Program-made: the position numbers and the translations under genes
The notes under the pieces: model-generated
Told to the model about the DNA's origin: nothing
Database searches by the model: none
The model's input: the letters and a program-made list of their open reading frames with translations, nothing else
Part shown: positions 1-56,802 of the stretch, piece by piece
Numbering within the stretch: position 1 is the first letter of the stretch
How the letters are laid out: the number at the start of each line of letters is the position of its first letter
From: Kuschelorhynchus macadamiae
Lineage: Eukaryota > Arthropoda > Insecta > Coleoptera > Curculionidae
Direction: 5' to 3'
Length of the DNA stretch: 64,000 nt
NCBI GenBank assembly: GCA_030620095.1
Contig: JAUTXW010002086.1
Location: 310,001-374,000 of the forward strand

Positions 1-461
1 AAATTGTAATTAGTGCAATTTCTGTCCAGTGTGTTTCTATCTCTCTCTTAACACACTGTCACTTATAGAAAAATCTTCTGTTCAGAGTGTGATATACCGT
101 TGGTTTTAGAAGGTCGAAAGTTTATACTAGTAAGTTGATGATGAAACCTCGAAGACGAAACGTCGGATTTAAAATCTTAGTGTATTATCTTATTGATGAG
201 GAAAAGTGTAAAATTTATTTGGTAATATCTCATCGAATGCAGCCTGAAAAAATTTAAAAGAAAAATTACGATTTTTGCTTTTTTACGGATATCTTCGGAA
301 GTAGTCGGAATTTTTTAACTTTGTCAACGGAATATAGTTTTTGAGAATAAATAGAAATTTGGTTTAACAAATTTTGTACTAACTTTACTTTAAAATCTAA
401 GCATGTCATTTCACAGTTCTCTAAGTTTGTTTGTGGGGTTTATGATGTGAATTTCTTTTAG
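1..461. other. Intron sequence with one dispersed repeat core
   Basis: This is the 3' part of an intron whose 5' exon is outside the window. Bases 120-176 carry the dispersed repeat with core cgaaacgtcgg preceded by gttgatgatgaaacctcg, found elsewhere in the window. No coding sequence is recognised. Confidence 0.55.
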
Positions 462-45449
<44,988 letters not shown>

Positions 45450-46090
45450 AGGCTGCGCAGCTAAAAGGTGGGCCAGTCGATGTTATAGGCGTTAGAGTGT
45501 GATTTTTTTTTTCAGGTTTTGCCACGCCAGGATCAATATAGCGAACGTTTGCCTCCTTCTGTTGTTGGAAATTTTGTGATATTTTAAATATACTTCAATA
45601 CTGTGTTTTTTAGCCAGATCTACGGGGATGTCGCATTGTTGTTTTATAATGCATACTAGTTCAGAGCTTCTCAACCTTTTCATGTGACAAAAAAAATAAA
45701 AAGGTACTTATTCTCAAGCTGTTTCTATATAACTGTTATTAATTCTATAAATTACATAGAGCTTTGCTGGTAGAGTTAGTATCAGTAAATGTTTGACCTT
45801 ATTCCATTGTTGCCAGATTATTTGAGGTTTGTTTTTTAAATAAGTGTTTAGTTCCTGGCCATATATTTTTGGAATCAAACAATTCATCAAATCTGTATTA
45901 TTTTATTTATTATAGATACATTTTTTTATATAAAACTAAAAAAAAGGGGTAACCAAAAAATATGGTGCAATATTTAAAACAGGATTACATACAAAATTAT
46001 AGGTTTAAAAAAAACAAAAAAAAAGTCGTTCGATGGAGCCTAAGACTTTTTAACCAAGCCAATGAATAAAAAGTATAATTTGTCAATGAG
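45450..46090 (+). other. Probable 3' UTR of the Regnase gene
   Basis: AT-rich, non-coding sequence follows the stop. Candidate polyadenylation signals AATAAA are at 45695-45700 and 46065-46070. Transcript ends are not visible from sequence, so the boundary is a guess. No transposon protein is recognisable until about 46.8 kb. Confidence 0.4.
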
Positions 46091-46854
46091 AGTCTGAAAA
46101 AAAGATTCAAGACTTTTGTCCTTATTTTTTTAGGAAAGGGAATTTGTAAGATAGATGGATCATTGGTAGGTTTAACTTCAAGCTCGGAATTACTTGCAGG
46201 CGAAGTATTAAAAAGAAAAGAACACGAAATGGCCTTTCCTTAAATCATTACTCTTTTAAATAAAGTGGCAACGATGGAATGTCAGGAGCGGTCGCCAAAT
46301 CAATTTATAAATTCCTATTTATGGGGAGTAAATGAGTAAATCATTAAAATATATGTAGTAGATATTATTTAACCAAAAGTTTTTTTACCTCTCAATTGTT
46401 AGATGGGCAGTCTCCAAAAGTTTGAGAAGCACTGTACAAATTTATATAGTTAATTATTATTGACACTGTCAATGTAAAACAATCGATAACTGACACGCGT
46501 ATGTAAGCAGGAGGTATTCGTATGTTCGATGGCGTTTTGTGGCAAACATTTGTGACGAATATGAATCCTGAAAAATAGTGTGACCTTTAATATAGGCAAT
46601 ATTTTTTTCTTCGATGATATTAAGACATGTTCCATTTTAACGATTACTAGTAGCAGCGTTGACAGTCTAGTAAAAGCGACTGGCTAACGTGAAAAGCCGA
46701 CTATATTACATTCTGTAGCAATATTTACTTCTAACAAGTGAGATAATAGACACTTCCGATAATATAAGATTTTTTTTATATGGATTCGAATAGAATGCAG
46801 AAAAATCATTGGTTTTGAGATGTGTGCTTCTGGGAGATATTCAGATTTTTCACC
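46091..46854. other. Intergenic sequence, nothing recognised
   Basis: AT-rich sequence downstream of the Regnase gene; no protein similarity or repeat boundary seen. Confidence 0.4.
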
Positions 46855-47268
46855 ATGCATTTTTATGGGGTACCTCTCTTATTTTTAAAGATAGAAAATT
46901 GCTATATCAATGACAATGTGTCACTTTTTTGTAGAATTAGACATAACGCTTAGCCCTCTTGGTTTATCATATACAGTGCGAAATTGAAAATCACTTTTGG
47001 GCCAACTCTCGTATCTCAGTTGTCTTTTAACATATTAGAGAGACTGAAAAACATTCTTATAGAACTTGTTCCGTAGAATTCAGTGGCGTAGTCTATTTTT
47101 TATTGCACTATCCGTTTATCAGTTATGAAGCAAACTTTTCATGATGAAAAAATAATGGTCAAATAATAATAAAGTAATTCATAGCACGGACTATATTTTT
47201 ATTTATTTATTTATTTACGTATAAAAATACATTTGAAGTTTATACAGAGATTACAGACCTAACCTAAC

Positions 47269-49068
47269 CTAAGATAATTCGTTTAGCTTGAGACTTGAAT
47301 CTATCTTGCGATAAATTAAAGAGGTCAAGAATTTATTGATATTAGCAGATATTCTATTAACTGGACTAAATAATATGTACTGATAGTAAGGTGACCAAAT
47401 TACGCATGAAGACGCAAGAACGGATCTGACTAGTGATGTATACAGAATTTTGATAGCGCATATACTTGTAAAGTCTCTAGTAGCTCTCTTAATAAAGCCC
47501 AACATTTTATTAGCCCTACCAATGACCACTTCAAAATGTTCAGTAAATATTAACCGAGTATCTAAATATACGCCAAGGTCTTTTATAACAGAAACTTCAG
47601 ATAAAGGGACGTTATTTAAGTAATACTGAAAAAGATCTTTATCGATGAGTCTACTGAATCTTATATAACAACACTTGTTAATGTTGAGGGACATGTCATT
47701 AAGCTGACACTAATCATATACAATATTAAGATCATTTTGTAGAATAATCATGTGAGTGGATTTCAATTTCATGTCATCAGCGAAAAGCTGAAAACTTGAG
47801 GAGAGCAAGAATCCTAAATCGTTGATAAATAGGCTAAAAAGAAGGGGACCCAAGTGAGAGCCTTGAGGTACCCCGGAAGATGCATGGAAACATGAAGATA
47901 GATAGCCATCAATCTTGACTTGCTGCATTCTGTTAGTAAGGTAAGATTTCATCCATGAAAGTAAAGATCCAGAAACACCATAACTAGGGAGCTTTGAAAG
48001 AAGGATGTTCTGGTTTACCTTATCGAAGGCTTTACTGAAGTCAGTATATATTGCGTGAGTTTCTGCACTGCTTTCAAATGATGAATTTATAAAATTTGTA
48101 AATAGAAACAGATTTGTGTTAACAGACCTACCGGCTGTGAACCCATGCTGTTGACTGATCAGAATCTGATGAAATATATTCGACAGATTTTTTTCAACGC
48201 ACTGTTCAAACAATTTAGGGATTGCCGACAGAATGCTGAGTGGTCTGTATCTTGTTGTGTCACTTTGCTGCCAGATTTGTAAATCGGACAAACATAAGAA
48301 AGCTTCCATGTCTCTGGAAAAACTCCGGAAGTTAGGGATTTGTTGAAAATGTAAAATTGGGGGAGATATAAGGTGTTAAAACAAGATTTTAGTCCACTTG
48401 TGTTAAAGCTTTCTCAATATCAGTTGGGTCTATAGCAATGTTAGAAACATTTTCAAATCGATCAAAAAATGTATTGACGTTAGAATTTCTCTGGGGGTTA
48501 TAAACAGAGGAAAAATATTTACCAAATAGATTAGCTATGTCAATACCATTAGATGATTTTTCAGTGGCTAGAAACATTTCCTTAGGCATAGTGCCCTGAT
48601 TAGACTGGGAATGAACGAAATTCCAGAAAATTTTTACATTACTGCTTATGGCACTTTCAGTATTACTTATGTACAAATTGTAGCACTCCTTTGTTAGGTT
48701 TCTGCATTTTCTTCGAAGTGTATTAAATACATTGTAATCAACTTCACTGTTCAACTGTTTGTATTGTTTGTGAGCAATTTTTTTTTGATAGATTAGTTTT
48801 TCAATTCATAAGAAAACCAAATAGGAAATTTCTCAGTAGAATGATGTGCCTTCATGGCTACAAACATATTAAAGCAGTCGAAAAGTACAGAATAAAATTT
48901 ATTGAGAGTAACATCTAGATCCTCTGACATAATTGATTGCCAATCTACCGAAAGTAAATATTCATTAATTAAATCCAAATTACCGTTTTTAAAGTTATAA
49001 GAAAAATAATTCAGAGGTTCTAGATAGTTAGTTTTATTCACTGGTATGTATAACTGGGCAAACAGCAC
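47269..49068 (-). pseudogene. LINE ORF2 without endonuclease; reverse transcriptase present
   Basis: Begins LFAQLYIPVNKTNYLEPLNY, a region that normally follows the endonuclease. It continues FDCFNMFVAMKAHHSTEKFP, SAISSNVKIFWNFVHSQSNQ and IDPTDIEKALTQVD. After a gap near 48370 the reverse transcriptase has TRYRPLSILSAIPKLFEQCV, the palm motif AIYTDFSKAFDKVNQNILLS, ASSGVPQGSHLGPLLFSLF and the active-site box SFQLFADDMKLKS with both Asp residues. A stop near 47709 precedes MSLNINKCCYIRFS and SEVSVIKDLGVYLDTRLIF. Frameshifts lie near 48780 and 48370. Without endonuclease it could not start normal insertion. Confidence 0.82.
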
Positions 49069-49091
49069 AAAAGTATGTTTAAATTTGGTTT

Positions 49092-50248
49092 TTAAGCCTC
49101 TTGCATTTGGTCCAGTCTTCTCTGTCCCGCCTCTGAAAATTTGCTGTAGAAGCTTTTAGCGCCCATACGGCGAGGACGAAACTCCTTAACAGCAATGCCT
49201 GCCGGCCAGAGGTTAGGATCAAGCAGGCCCTTCAAAAGTGATTCTTTAACTCCCATTTTAAATGAAACCACATCATTTTGTCCAATACTGAACATTTGAC
49301 ATCAGAAATGGATAGTTGATTCTCCATATAATCAGAAATCTGTTTCTCAGTTGTATCTGGATCACATCGATCCAGATACAGCCACTGACGCCTCTCGCCT
49401 GCAGAGAATAGACCCCTGTCGGTACCTGTGCCGATTATTACAGGTTTGTTACTTGAGCTCTCCGAGACCCCTACTGGATTAGACATTGATGTGCGCTCCA
49501 TGTTGTTGTTGTTGACTGGTCGTTGGGATCTTTGTTGACCAGCGGGTTGAAGACCATTAGGTGAATAAGAGCTCCTAGGTACATGCTTCATGGACATGGG
49601 TACATTTTAAATGGTAGATTAGATCTGAGAAGAGATTTGCGGTGGTCCTAAGTTTGATGCAGTTGTAATAGAATTCAATGTTTCTGTAAGTAGCTGAAGC
49701 TCATTTTCAAGTTTGAGTAGCTTAGTATGCAAGTTTTTATTACTTTGTTCCAGCTCATTTAGCTTTTTATCGTAAACAGCAGATGCTATAGTAGTCTTTT
49801 TAACATCTGAAAGGTTTTCACTTGCAGTGGTGCTAGATTTATCCATTGAGGTAAAAGTAGCTTTAAGCTCATTAATGCTGCTGGTAACAACATTCAGATT
49901 TAATTTCAGATCATCATAGTTTGCTACAAGTTTGTCTTGAAGGGATGAATTCACATCATCAAGCTTAATTGTAAGTTTACTGTAGAGTGTAGCACACACA
50001 TTACTAGTGACATCCTTGATAAGAGATTTCAATCCACCACCAACGTCTTTGCCAAGGGATTTGACGTTATTTGCACAGTCACTGCATGCATAAAGCATAA
50101 CTCTGGATTTCATTCGTGTTACTTGAGCCTCTTAGGTTGAAAACTTGGAGCATGCCAAGCAATTTCAGACACCGCAGAAGTCACAAACTATCTTATATTC
50201 CAACTCTTTATCCGTCAAATCACCACGACATTTTGAGCACGGCGACAT
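49092..50248 (-). pseudogene. LINE ORF1 protein, zinc finger plus coiled coil, broken
   Basis: Starts MSPCSKCRGDLTDKELEYK. A Cys-rich finger (CSKC, CDFC, CLAC, CSDC) resembles a PHD-type treble clef. A helical segment rich in Lys, Leu and Ser follows (LGKDVGGGLKSLIKDVTSN, NELEQSNKNLHTKLLKLENE), likely a coiled coil. The C-terminal RNA-binding-like module has QWLYLDRCDPDTTEKQISDY, then in a second frame MGVKESLLKGLLDPNLWPAG and AVKEFRPRRMGAKSFY. Stops interrupt it near 50165, 50125, 49617 and 49605, with a shift near 49245. It is the counterpart of ORF1 at 14437-15431 in gene order and domain plan. Confidence 0.78.
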
Positions 50249-50661
50249 TATGCTGAATCGACTAGGTGAAACGGGCTATACAAAAATTCAAGCCACAAAA
50301 CTGATGTGAGTAGATGAAACGCACTATATAATCTCTTATCAGCGGAATTCCGATGTGATTTAAAAGAAAATACGAAATTATTACGATCTTAAGGAAAATA
50401 CTGATGTAGAACCGTCGAAAAGCTGACTATGAACTCGCGATCCGCAATTCAACAATGAATATGAAATGAAAGCGCCAAAAAGTAATCCTAGATTAAACTC
50501 GTCAAAACAATGATATTAAGCCAAATATGCTTAAGTAAAATGTCGTTCATTAATGAGATAGAGGATGTTAAGGCTTAAATCTCGAAATTGATATTTTTCT
50601 GTACTTCAAGCTGTTCTAGATATATCGAATAAATTGGTAATTGGAAGTTTTCGGGGATAAG

Positions 50662-51150
50662 GAACACAACTAAATTCTATTTTTTCATGTAATATGTATA
50701 CACTCGCTATTGCATAACTTTCTTAATAGTCCGTTTCTGTTAGTTAAATTAAACACTTTATAATTGTTTCTAAGTATAAAATAGCATATATTAATTAAAC
50801 TTTATAATGAGCGTGATTAATGATTGACAACAACATAAAAGACTAAACCTAGACTGAATGACAAGTTTTTATTCTAGTGGCGACATCTATAATCCTATAA
50901 CCAAAACATTGTATAGAAAGGAAGATTACATTTCTAATGGTATACCTACATTAGCCTATAAAATCCTATCATAGATGGCACACTTAGTTAATACAAGTAA
51001 ATATAAGAGGTGCGTCTAAAAACCGTATTAATGGATTAGTTTAAATCCCAACAGGAACACAACTAAATTCTACTTTTTCATGTAATATGTAGAGTGCGCT
51101 TGTTACATCCCATACACTCGCTATTGCATAACTTTCTTATTAGTCCGTTT
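50662..51150. repeat. Direct repeat within the mariner relic
   Basis: Copies at about 50662-50740 and 51053-51150 share aacacaactaaattcta, tttttcatgtaatatgta and cactcgctattgcataactt. They are about 390 bp apart. The second copy has an extra ~20 bp. Confidence 0.75.
50876..50984. mobile_element. Tiny MITE-like inverted repeat (about 109 bp)
   Basis: Ends agtggcgacatctataatcc and its approximate inverse ggattttatag-type sequence ending tagatggcacact give imperfect TIRs of about 25 bp. It lies between the two direct repeats just described. Confidence 0.45.
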
Positions 51151-51292
51151 CATTCTTTTTTATTGAAAATTTTGATAGAGTGAGATGATTTCCAAGAAAA
51201 AAAGGTACACTATGATTAAACAAAAGTCAAAAAATAGTTAAATGAAAATTGAATTTATCATGAACAAATAATGTAAAACATCAGTTCAACAA

Positions 51293-52157
51293 CTAAGCAA
51301 AATGTCCCCCATTTGTTTCTATGCATTTCCTTAATCCATTTATCAAATAGCGCCTTTCTTGGAATAAAGTTCTTTGTTTATTCCTGATAAAATTGGTGGC
51401 ATCTTGAATTTTTTGCAGTAGTTGCTTCACCGTGTCCTTCTGTATACAATAAAAATTAATATAACTCCAAAAGAACACATCCAAAGGATTAGATCCGGGC
51501 TACGCGGCGGCCATGAATATTCACTGCCACGACCAAACCATCTGTGAGGCTGGTACTGATTACCATTTAGCCTAGCGAGCAACTCAGAAGGTCCAATAAT
51601 AAAATCAGCAATTATGTCACACCAAATATTGATTGAAAATGCCGTTGTTTGGTTAAGTGTTATTTCGCCCATTAAATACAACTCGTCTTGTGAAGATCGC
51701 CTCGTTTGCGAAAATGATTCTGTTGATTAACGTCGGAGTATGATTATGATGATGAAGCAGAAATTGACAAAACTGGAGTCTGGCTGGTAAGGCGGTTGGT
51801 AGTAGGTGTTGAACGGGATTGAAATGACATATGGGTGTAGTTTTTCAGTGTGTAAAACTGGTAAAAATAGATGTCCTTTTCCAATGAGTAGCATTCGCCA
51901 AATGTCGCCTGGATTTTCGCGTACCCGCACTAAAATGTCTTCTTCTTGATCTATAGATATAGCTTTAGGACGCCCAACATGGCCCTGAGGGCGAAAAGAC
52001 CCTTCGTCTAGTCGACCATATAATCTTTGATAAATGTGTCATCCGGCTGCCTTCTGTTTGGATATTGTTGTTGGTAGTGACTATTAAAATTTACTTGAGC
52101 ATAAATACAAATTATATTCCTCATTTCACTGCGAAAATGTTTGTTATGTACAGGCAT
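51293..52157 (-). pseudogene. Mariner-type transposase relic lacking the second catalytic Asp
   Basis: Starts MPVHNKHFRSEMRNIICIY with the YPNRRQPDDTFI motif that also opens exon 2 of the intact mariner. After a frameshift it continues DEGSFRPQGHVGRPKAI and VRENPGDIWRML. The central part shows MGEITLNQTTAFSINIWCD and SELLARLNGNQY. From there it jumps to GRGSEYSWPPRSPDL, so the segment with QQDGAP and the second Asp is gone. This is the same interval lost in the element at 6804. The end is VKQLLQKIQDATNFIRNK and KCIETNGGHFA. Several stops and shifts are present; it is inactive. Confidence 0.75.
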
Positions 52158-52707
52158 ATTAATTTCTAGAAGTTATTTTTTATGACGATTTAAATTAACG
52201 TCAAAAGTCCTTTTATTCAAATTAATGAATATCTAAAGTTTATCAAGGTATCCATGACTACGTTCATTTCTTGACCATAGCCTACTCCATTCTTAACCAA
52301 ATGTTTTTGAGCCCGAAATTTGACCTGCAATAAAATATTAAATTGCATATATTTCGAAAACGGTTTGCTTAATCGAATTAAATGTTGTATTCTTTTTTTT
52401 TCTTTAAAGTCACCATTCTATCACAATTTTCTATAAAAAATAATGAAACGGTACTAACAAGAAAGATATGACATGGAAAAACTCCCACTTACCAATTTTT
52501 ATGTCGATATCTCAAAAACAGCTTGAGCTACAGAAAAATAACAAATTCGAGATTTACTTTAACACCCTGTATCTCATTAGTGAGCGACATTTGACTAAGG
52601 CATATTTGGCTTATCATTGTTTTGACGAGTTTAATCTAGGATTAATTCTTGGAGCTTTCATTACAGACCGCCCTGTATAGTTATTTTAAAAATTCAATAT
52701 TTTTAAT

Positions 52708-54552
52708 TAGGCTTTGGATAATTATGCATTTTAAAACAAGGGAAAATATGCACTTAAAAATGCATTTATTATCGGATTAAAAAAACAGAAATAAAGCAAA
52801 AGTATAGCAATTAAAATATATTATTTACACTTCAAGGTATCCGTAAAACGCTATTTTTACCAGTAATTATTACATTAATACAACTATATAATAAAAGTAT
52901 TTTTTTAAATAAAATTTTAATATATAGCTAACTAAACAAACTAACTAAAGAATAAACCTGTGGTTGTATTTTATAACTACATGATGTAACAAATTATCAA
53001 ATTCAAATCACTGTTTATTAAAAATTATTCATTATCTGGCTTCAATAAGTCTTTATTGTCCAAAACTGCACTAATATTTTTCAAATTTTGTAACCAATCT
53101 TTTTGTGTAGAACAGTAGCTAATTTTTGAGAAATTACTTTATTTTTAGTGTTAGTCATAGTTTACTCACTTTTTCTATCATTTCTGCGCCTTTTGACAAA
53201 GAAAGTCCTTTCATCTCCAATTTTTTTTGTAGTATCGAACAAGCAAGAAAAATTGTTTTTAATGTAAATTAAATCCTCACGTACATCTGCTTTGCGCAAA
53301 ACGTTTTGGGCTTCTTGTATACAATGTGAGTATTCCGCATTAAATTGGTTGACTATGTTTTTTATTGCCTCGAAATGTTTCCTGCAGTTTCCCTAAATTT
53401 TTCTACTCGAGTCGGAGCTTTTAGGAATACTTTTGTTGTTCTGCACTCGATGAAGTCCATGGGCAGGACATGTGGCATGTATCATTTTAGGGTACAGTAT
53501 TTGTAGACCACTCATTGCTTTACACATGTATGGAGCAGCATCTGTAATTGCCACTAACACTCTATCATATTTAATACCACCTGGCAATAAAAGAGTGAGA
53601 GAGTCGTTGAAAATTCTAGCAACAGTTGAATGTTTTACTTTGTCTAAGGTCTTCATTGTAAGTAAATATGATTTATCCCCTTTCTGCTCCTACCCCCAAC
53701 ACACCAAAAACAAAATTAGTAACACATCTCTGTTCCACATCAGTTGTTTTCATCTAGTGACACCCATATACTTTTATTTTCCACTTTTTCTCGCAATTCG
53801 GTAACTGTCTTATTGTACAAATCTGGAACATAGTTTTTCCTTAACGTGGATTCATGTGGAATTGATGTCTTTGTGTACTGCTTTAAAAATGACTTCAGGG
53901 CAGGGTTACTTAATTTATTCAGTGAAATAAACGCCTTGCACAAATCCTCATTGAACTTTGATCGTTTGGGTCCCGATCCTGGTGAAAATGCTGTGGTGAT
54001 TAAAACCAGTTTCTGAGCTCACTTTTTACTTTTTTGGATCTGATGCTTTGTAGCTCCTATGTGTTGTGTCACTTGGAATTTCTTGTTCGCAGTAACAAGA
54101 ACATCACAATATTTACAAAACAGCACAAAACCGTCAGTTGTAAAATCATGAAATTGATTTAATACCGCACTTAAAGAACGCTTTTCTTTCGGCATATTGG
54201 ACAATGTTCACGCCACAATGTGTAAACTAAACTGAATTGAAAAATTATTTCAAACATTCTTAAAACGTGCGTATTTATGATTGTAAATCCGTAGTAAATT
54301 CAAACTATAGATTTATTAAAGCACGGATGTTTTATTGGGTACCTATAATTTACAATTTTAAAAAAGGATGCGTAAAACACTTGGCCTGCCAGCAATTTTT
54401 ATTATTTTATTATTACGGATTATATTTGAAATACATCAAATTTGTCTTGGGAATTAAAAATATATTCAGAAAAATTAGAATATATGCAGTTTTCCTGTAA
54501 TAACTGTAAAATATGCATTTAAATACAAAAATTGCCAAAATATATAAGCCTA
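52708..54552 (-). mobile_element. hAT relic (CGGBP1-like)
   Basis: Short inverted ends taggctt (52708) and aagccta (54552) with nearby atgcattt blocks on both sides bound a decayed transposase at 53390-54195. I found no matching 8-bp target duplication, so the limits are provisional. Confidence 0.6.
53393..54195 (-). pseudogene. hAT-derived CGGBP1-like protein, decayed
   Basis: Starts MPKEKRSLSAVLNQFHDFTT with a BED-type zinc-finger core (CKYCDVLVTANKKFQVTQH, ATKHQIQ). It continues SKFNEDLCKAFISLNKLSNP, FLKQYTKTSIPHESTLRKNY, KSIWVSLDEN and, after stops, NDSLTLLLPGGIKYDRVL, VAITDAAPYMCKAM and YPKMIHATCPAHGLHRV. This order matches hAT-type proteins of the CGG-repeat-binding-protein group, which are common as transposons in insects. 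Stops or shifts are near 54015, 53745 and 53660. The C-terminal dimerisation region is not recognisable. Non-functional. Confidence 0.78.
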
Positions 54553-55015
54553 GTCATAATAATTATTCAATATAGACCCTGTTATAAATTACTTTGTTAT
54601 TTGACCGTTATTTTTTCACCAAGTTTAAAAATACAAAATCTCCTAATAGGAGGAAATACTGTTGCAGATTATGAACCCCGGATCAGCTCATTGTTTTCGC
54701 CTATTTCATCATAAAGAAAAGTTTGCTTCATAACTGATAAACGGATAAAGTAAGAAAAAAATAGACTACCTCACTGCATTCTACGGAAAAAGATCTATAA
54801 GAATGCTTTTAAGTTTCTTTAATAAGTTAAAAGATAACTGGGGTTGGTCCGAAAGTGATATTTTCCAATTCCACTCTGGGTTTCAAAAACCAAGAGAGCT
54901 ATGAAAATTCTGTTAGCGGAATGTAACGTAGCACACTGTCGCGAATACCGCAACTCTCTATCTTTAAAAATAAGTGAGTTACCTCCCAAAAGTGTCAAAA
55001 ATGGGCTATCCTGTA

Positions 55016-56802
55016 CAGAGTCATCATTTATATTTTGCCACCCATTTCCAGGGTCTATTTTTGTAGATAGGAAAAAATAATGCACACAAAAGTTATATGG
55101 TAATTCAGGGAACTTCCTAGAAAAATAAAACAGTGTGAATCAGAAACTAGTAGCGTACCAGATTTTGATTTTTTTAATGAAATGCCCTGTATATTTTTGA
55201 TATTTTAGGTTCTCCTTATTATTTCCTTTTCAAAAATGTGTGATATGTCTATACTTGGATCTGTAGTTTTTGAGATATTCTACTTTCAAATTTCCCCTTA
55301 TTCTAGTTAATTGATGTGAAATCGGGTCTAAGGTGTCTTGCTGGTACTGACATTATCAGATTGTCACTATCATTTAACTTGTCTGCGTTACTTTTGCCCA
55401 ACAAAATGAGCTTTTCCATTGGAGACAAATTAAATATAATACGCTTATATCATTAATAGAAAATGTAGCCACACTCAAAATGAGTATCATAGGCAATTTC
55501 CCGTTAGAACCCAACACACAAAAACAAATTTAAAGATACCAAAAGTGTAGATAGAATAAATGCAAACCCAAACGAAAACTTTGACTTAAGCGTGTTACTA
55601 TTCTTTACAGGTACATTATTGTTGTTGGTGTTTTATACTTAGGACTATATCTGGTTCATTTTAATGCAGCATTTTCAAAAATGATTTGACAAAATTCAAC
55701 AAACTCTTCGTCGTTATAGTTATCACCCATATAAATTTCTACCCGTTGATGGTCTAACTGAAGAACATAAACGACAAAGATTAATTTTTTGTCAAAAAAT
55801 TTTAAGATATTGATGTTTAATCCTCTCTTTTACCCAATATACTTTTTGAAGCTACATTTTCTACTGCGTGTTTAATCGTCGCAATAAACATTTTTGGGCG
55901 ACAAACAATCCTCACAAAATTCAAGAACGACAAAGTTTAAATGTTTGGTGTGTAGTCTTACTGGTGACATATCTCCAATATCTGGAAAATGGTATAGAAC
56001 AGCACTTAGATAATATTCCTTTCAATCAGGGATTTACATTCATTTGGCAACAGGATGGCGCTCCAGCGCACATTGTTTTATATCGTACTCAATTTTTGAT
56101 TGGATTGGACGAAATGGACATATAAGATGGCCAGCAAACAGTCCAGACCTGACGCTGCTTGACGTATTTTTATGGGGTTATCTAAAAACAAAATTTACTA
56201 CAACAGCCCCGAAAATATAGCTGTATTGGAACAGAGAATTAGAGAAGAAATTGCAAGATTAAACGAAAATCACTCTGCTTTTATTTTTAACTGTATAATT
56301 CGCTAATTGTTACAAAATAATGAGAGGTACTTCGTCAACCAAGAAGGACATGTCAATAACTAGAATTTATGATTTTTAATTTTATTTGTGCTTTTTTCTT
56401 TCATTTTATAATTTCATTTAGTATTTGTTGTTCATAATAAAATATTTCTTTAACTTTAGAGTCATATTAATCATTTTTTTACATTATCATCACGACACCT
56501 TAGACACGATTCACTAGGACATTATATGTTGAATTTCAGTTAAGGGGGAATTTTGAAGTCGAATAGTTTAAATACTACCGATCCAAGTATAAAAATATCA
56601 CACATTTTTGGAAAAGGAATAATAAGAAGAATCTAAAAAATCAAAGATTGATATGGTACTACTTTCTGTTTCATCCTGTATATTCAAAGATATTTTTTCT
56701 CGGAAGTTCCCTGAAATCCATACAACTTTGGTACTTATCATTGTTTTCTATCTACAAAAATAAACCCTGAAAATGGGGGGCGAAATATAAATGATGACCC
56801 TG
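55016..56802 (+). mobile_element. Mariner-type relic with ~290 bp TIRs, abutting another element at a shared TA
   Basis: Arms 55016 to about 55300 and about 56530-56802 are inverted copies: cagagtcatcatttatattt against the inverse ending atgatgaccctg, plus gtgtgatat and atacttggatc. The left TA (55014-55015) is also the right TA of the foldback element; the right dinucleotide is CA. A damaged transposase lies between. Confidence 0.75.
55640..56370 (+). pseudogene. Mariner-type transposase relic
   Basis: Recognisable blocks from left to right are FNRRNKHFWATNNPHKIQER, QSLNVWC, LENGIEQHLDNIPFN and the second catalytic Asp in FIWQQDGAPAHIVLY. After a frameshift near 56095 come DWIGRNGHIRWPANSPDLTL, LLDVFLWGYLK (third Asp) and REEIARLNENHSAF, ending EGHVNN. 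The region with the first Asp and the helix-turn-helix is reduced to fragments upstream of 55860. Spacing between the last two Asp residues cannot be measured because bases are missing at the shift. It is the transposase of the element at 55016-56802 and is inactive. Confidence 0.75.

Larger units (their letters stand above)
47195..50460 (-). mobile_element. LINE (CR1/Jockey group) with ORF1 but missing its endonuclease
   Basis: From right to left: a 5' UTR of about 200 bp, ORF1 (50248-49092), then ORF2 starting abruptly at the linker after the endonuclease (49068), reverse transcriptase and C-terminal end (47269). The 3' tail is attt repeats at 47202-47217 (plus strand). About 600 bp expected between ORF1 and the linker are absent. 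Confidence 0.82.
50463..52675 (-). mobile_element. Mariner-type relic, left end cut by the LINE insertion
   Basis: Inverted arms: about 50463-50540 (cctagattaaactcgtcaaa) and 52580-52675 (ending ctttcattacagaccgccctg before TA at 52676-52677). The left terminus is missing a dozen bases where the LINE 5' end begins. A decayed transposase lies at 51293-52157. Confidence 0.75.
46855..55013. mobile_element. Foldback mariner-type element loaded with other transposons
   Basis: Inverted arms of about 340 bp lie at 46855-47195 and 54670-55013. They share cttatttttaaagatag, ccgtagaattcagtggcgta (right copy slightly changed) and tttatcagttatgaagcaaac. The right end is tatcctg before TA (55014-55015); the left terminus is degraded. 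No transposase of its own is recognisable. Inside sit a LINE (47195 to about 50460), a mariner relic (50463-52675) and a hAT relic (52708-54552). Confidence 0.7.
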
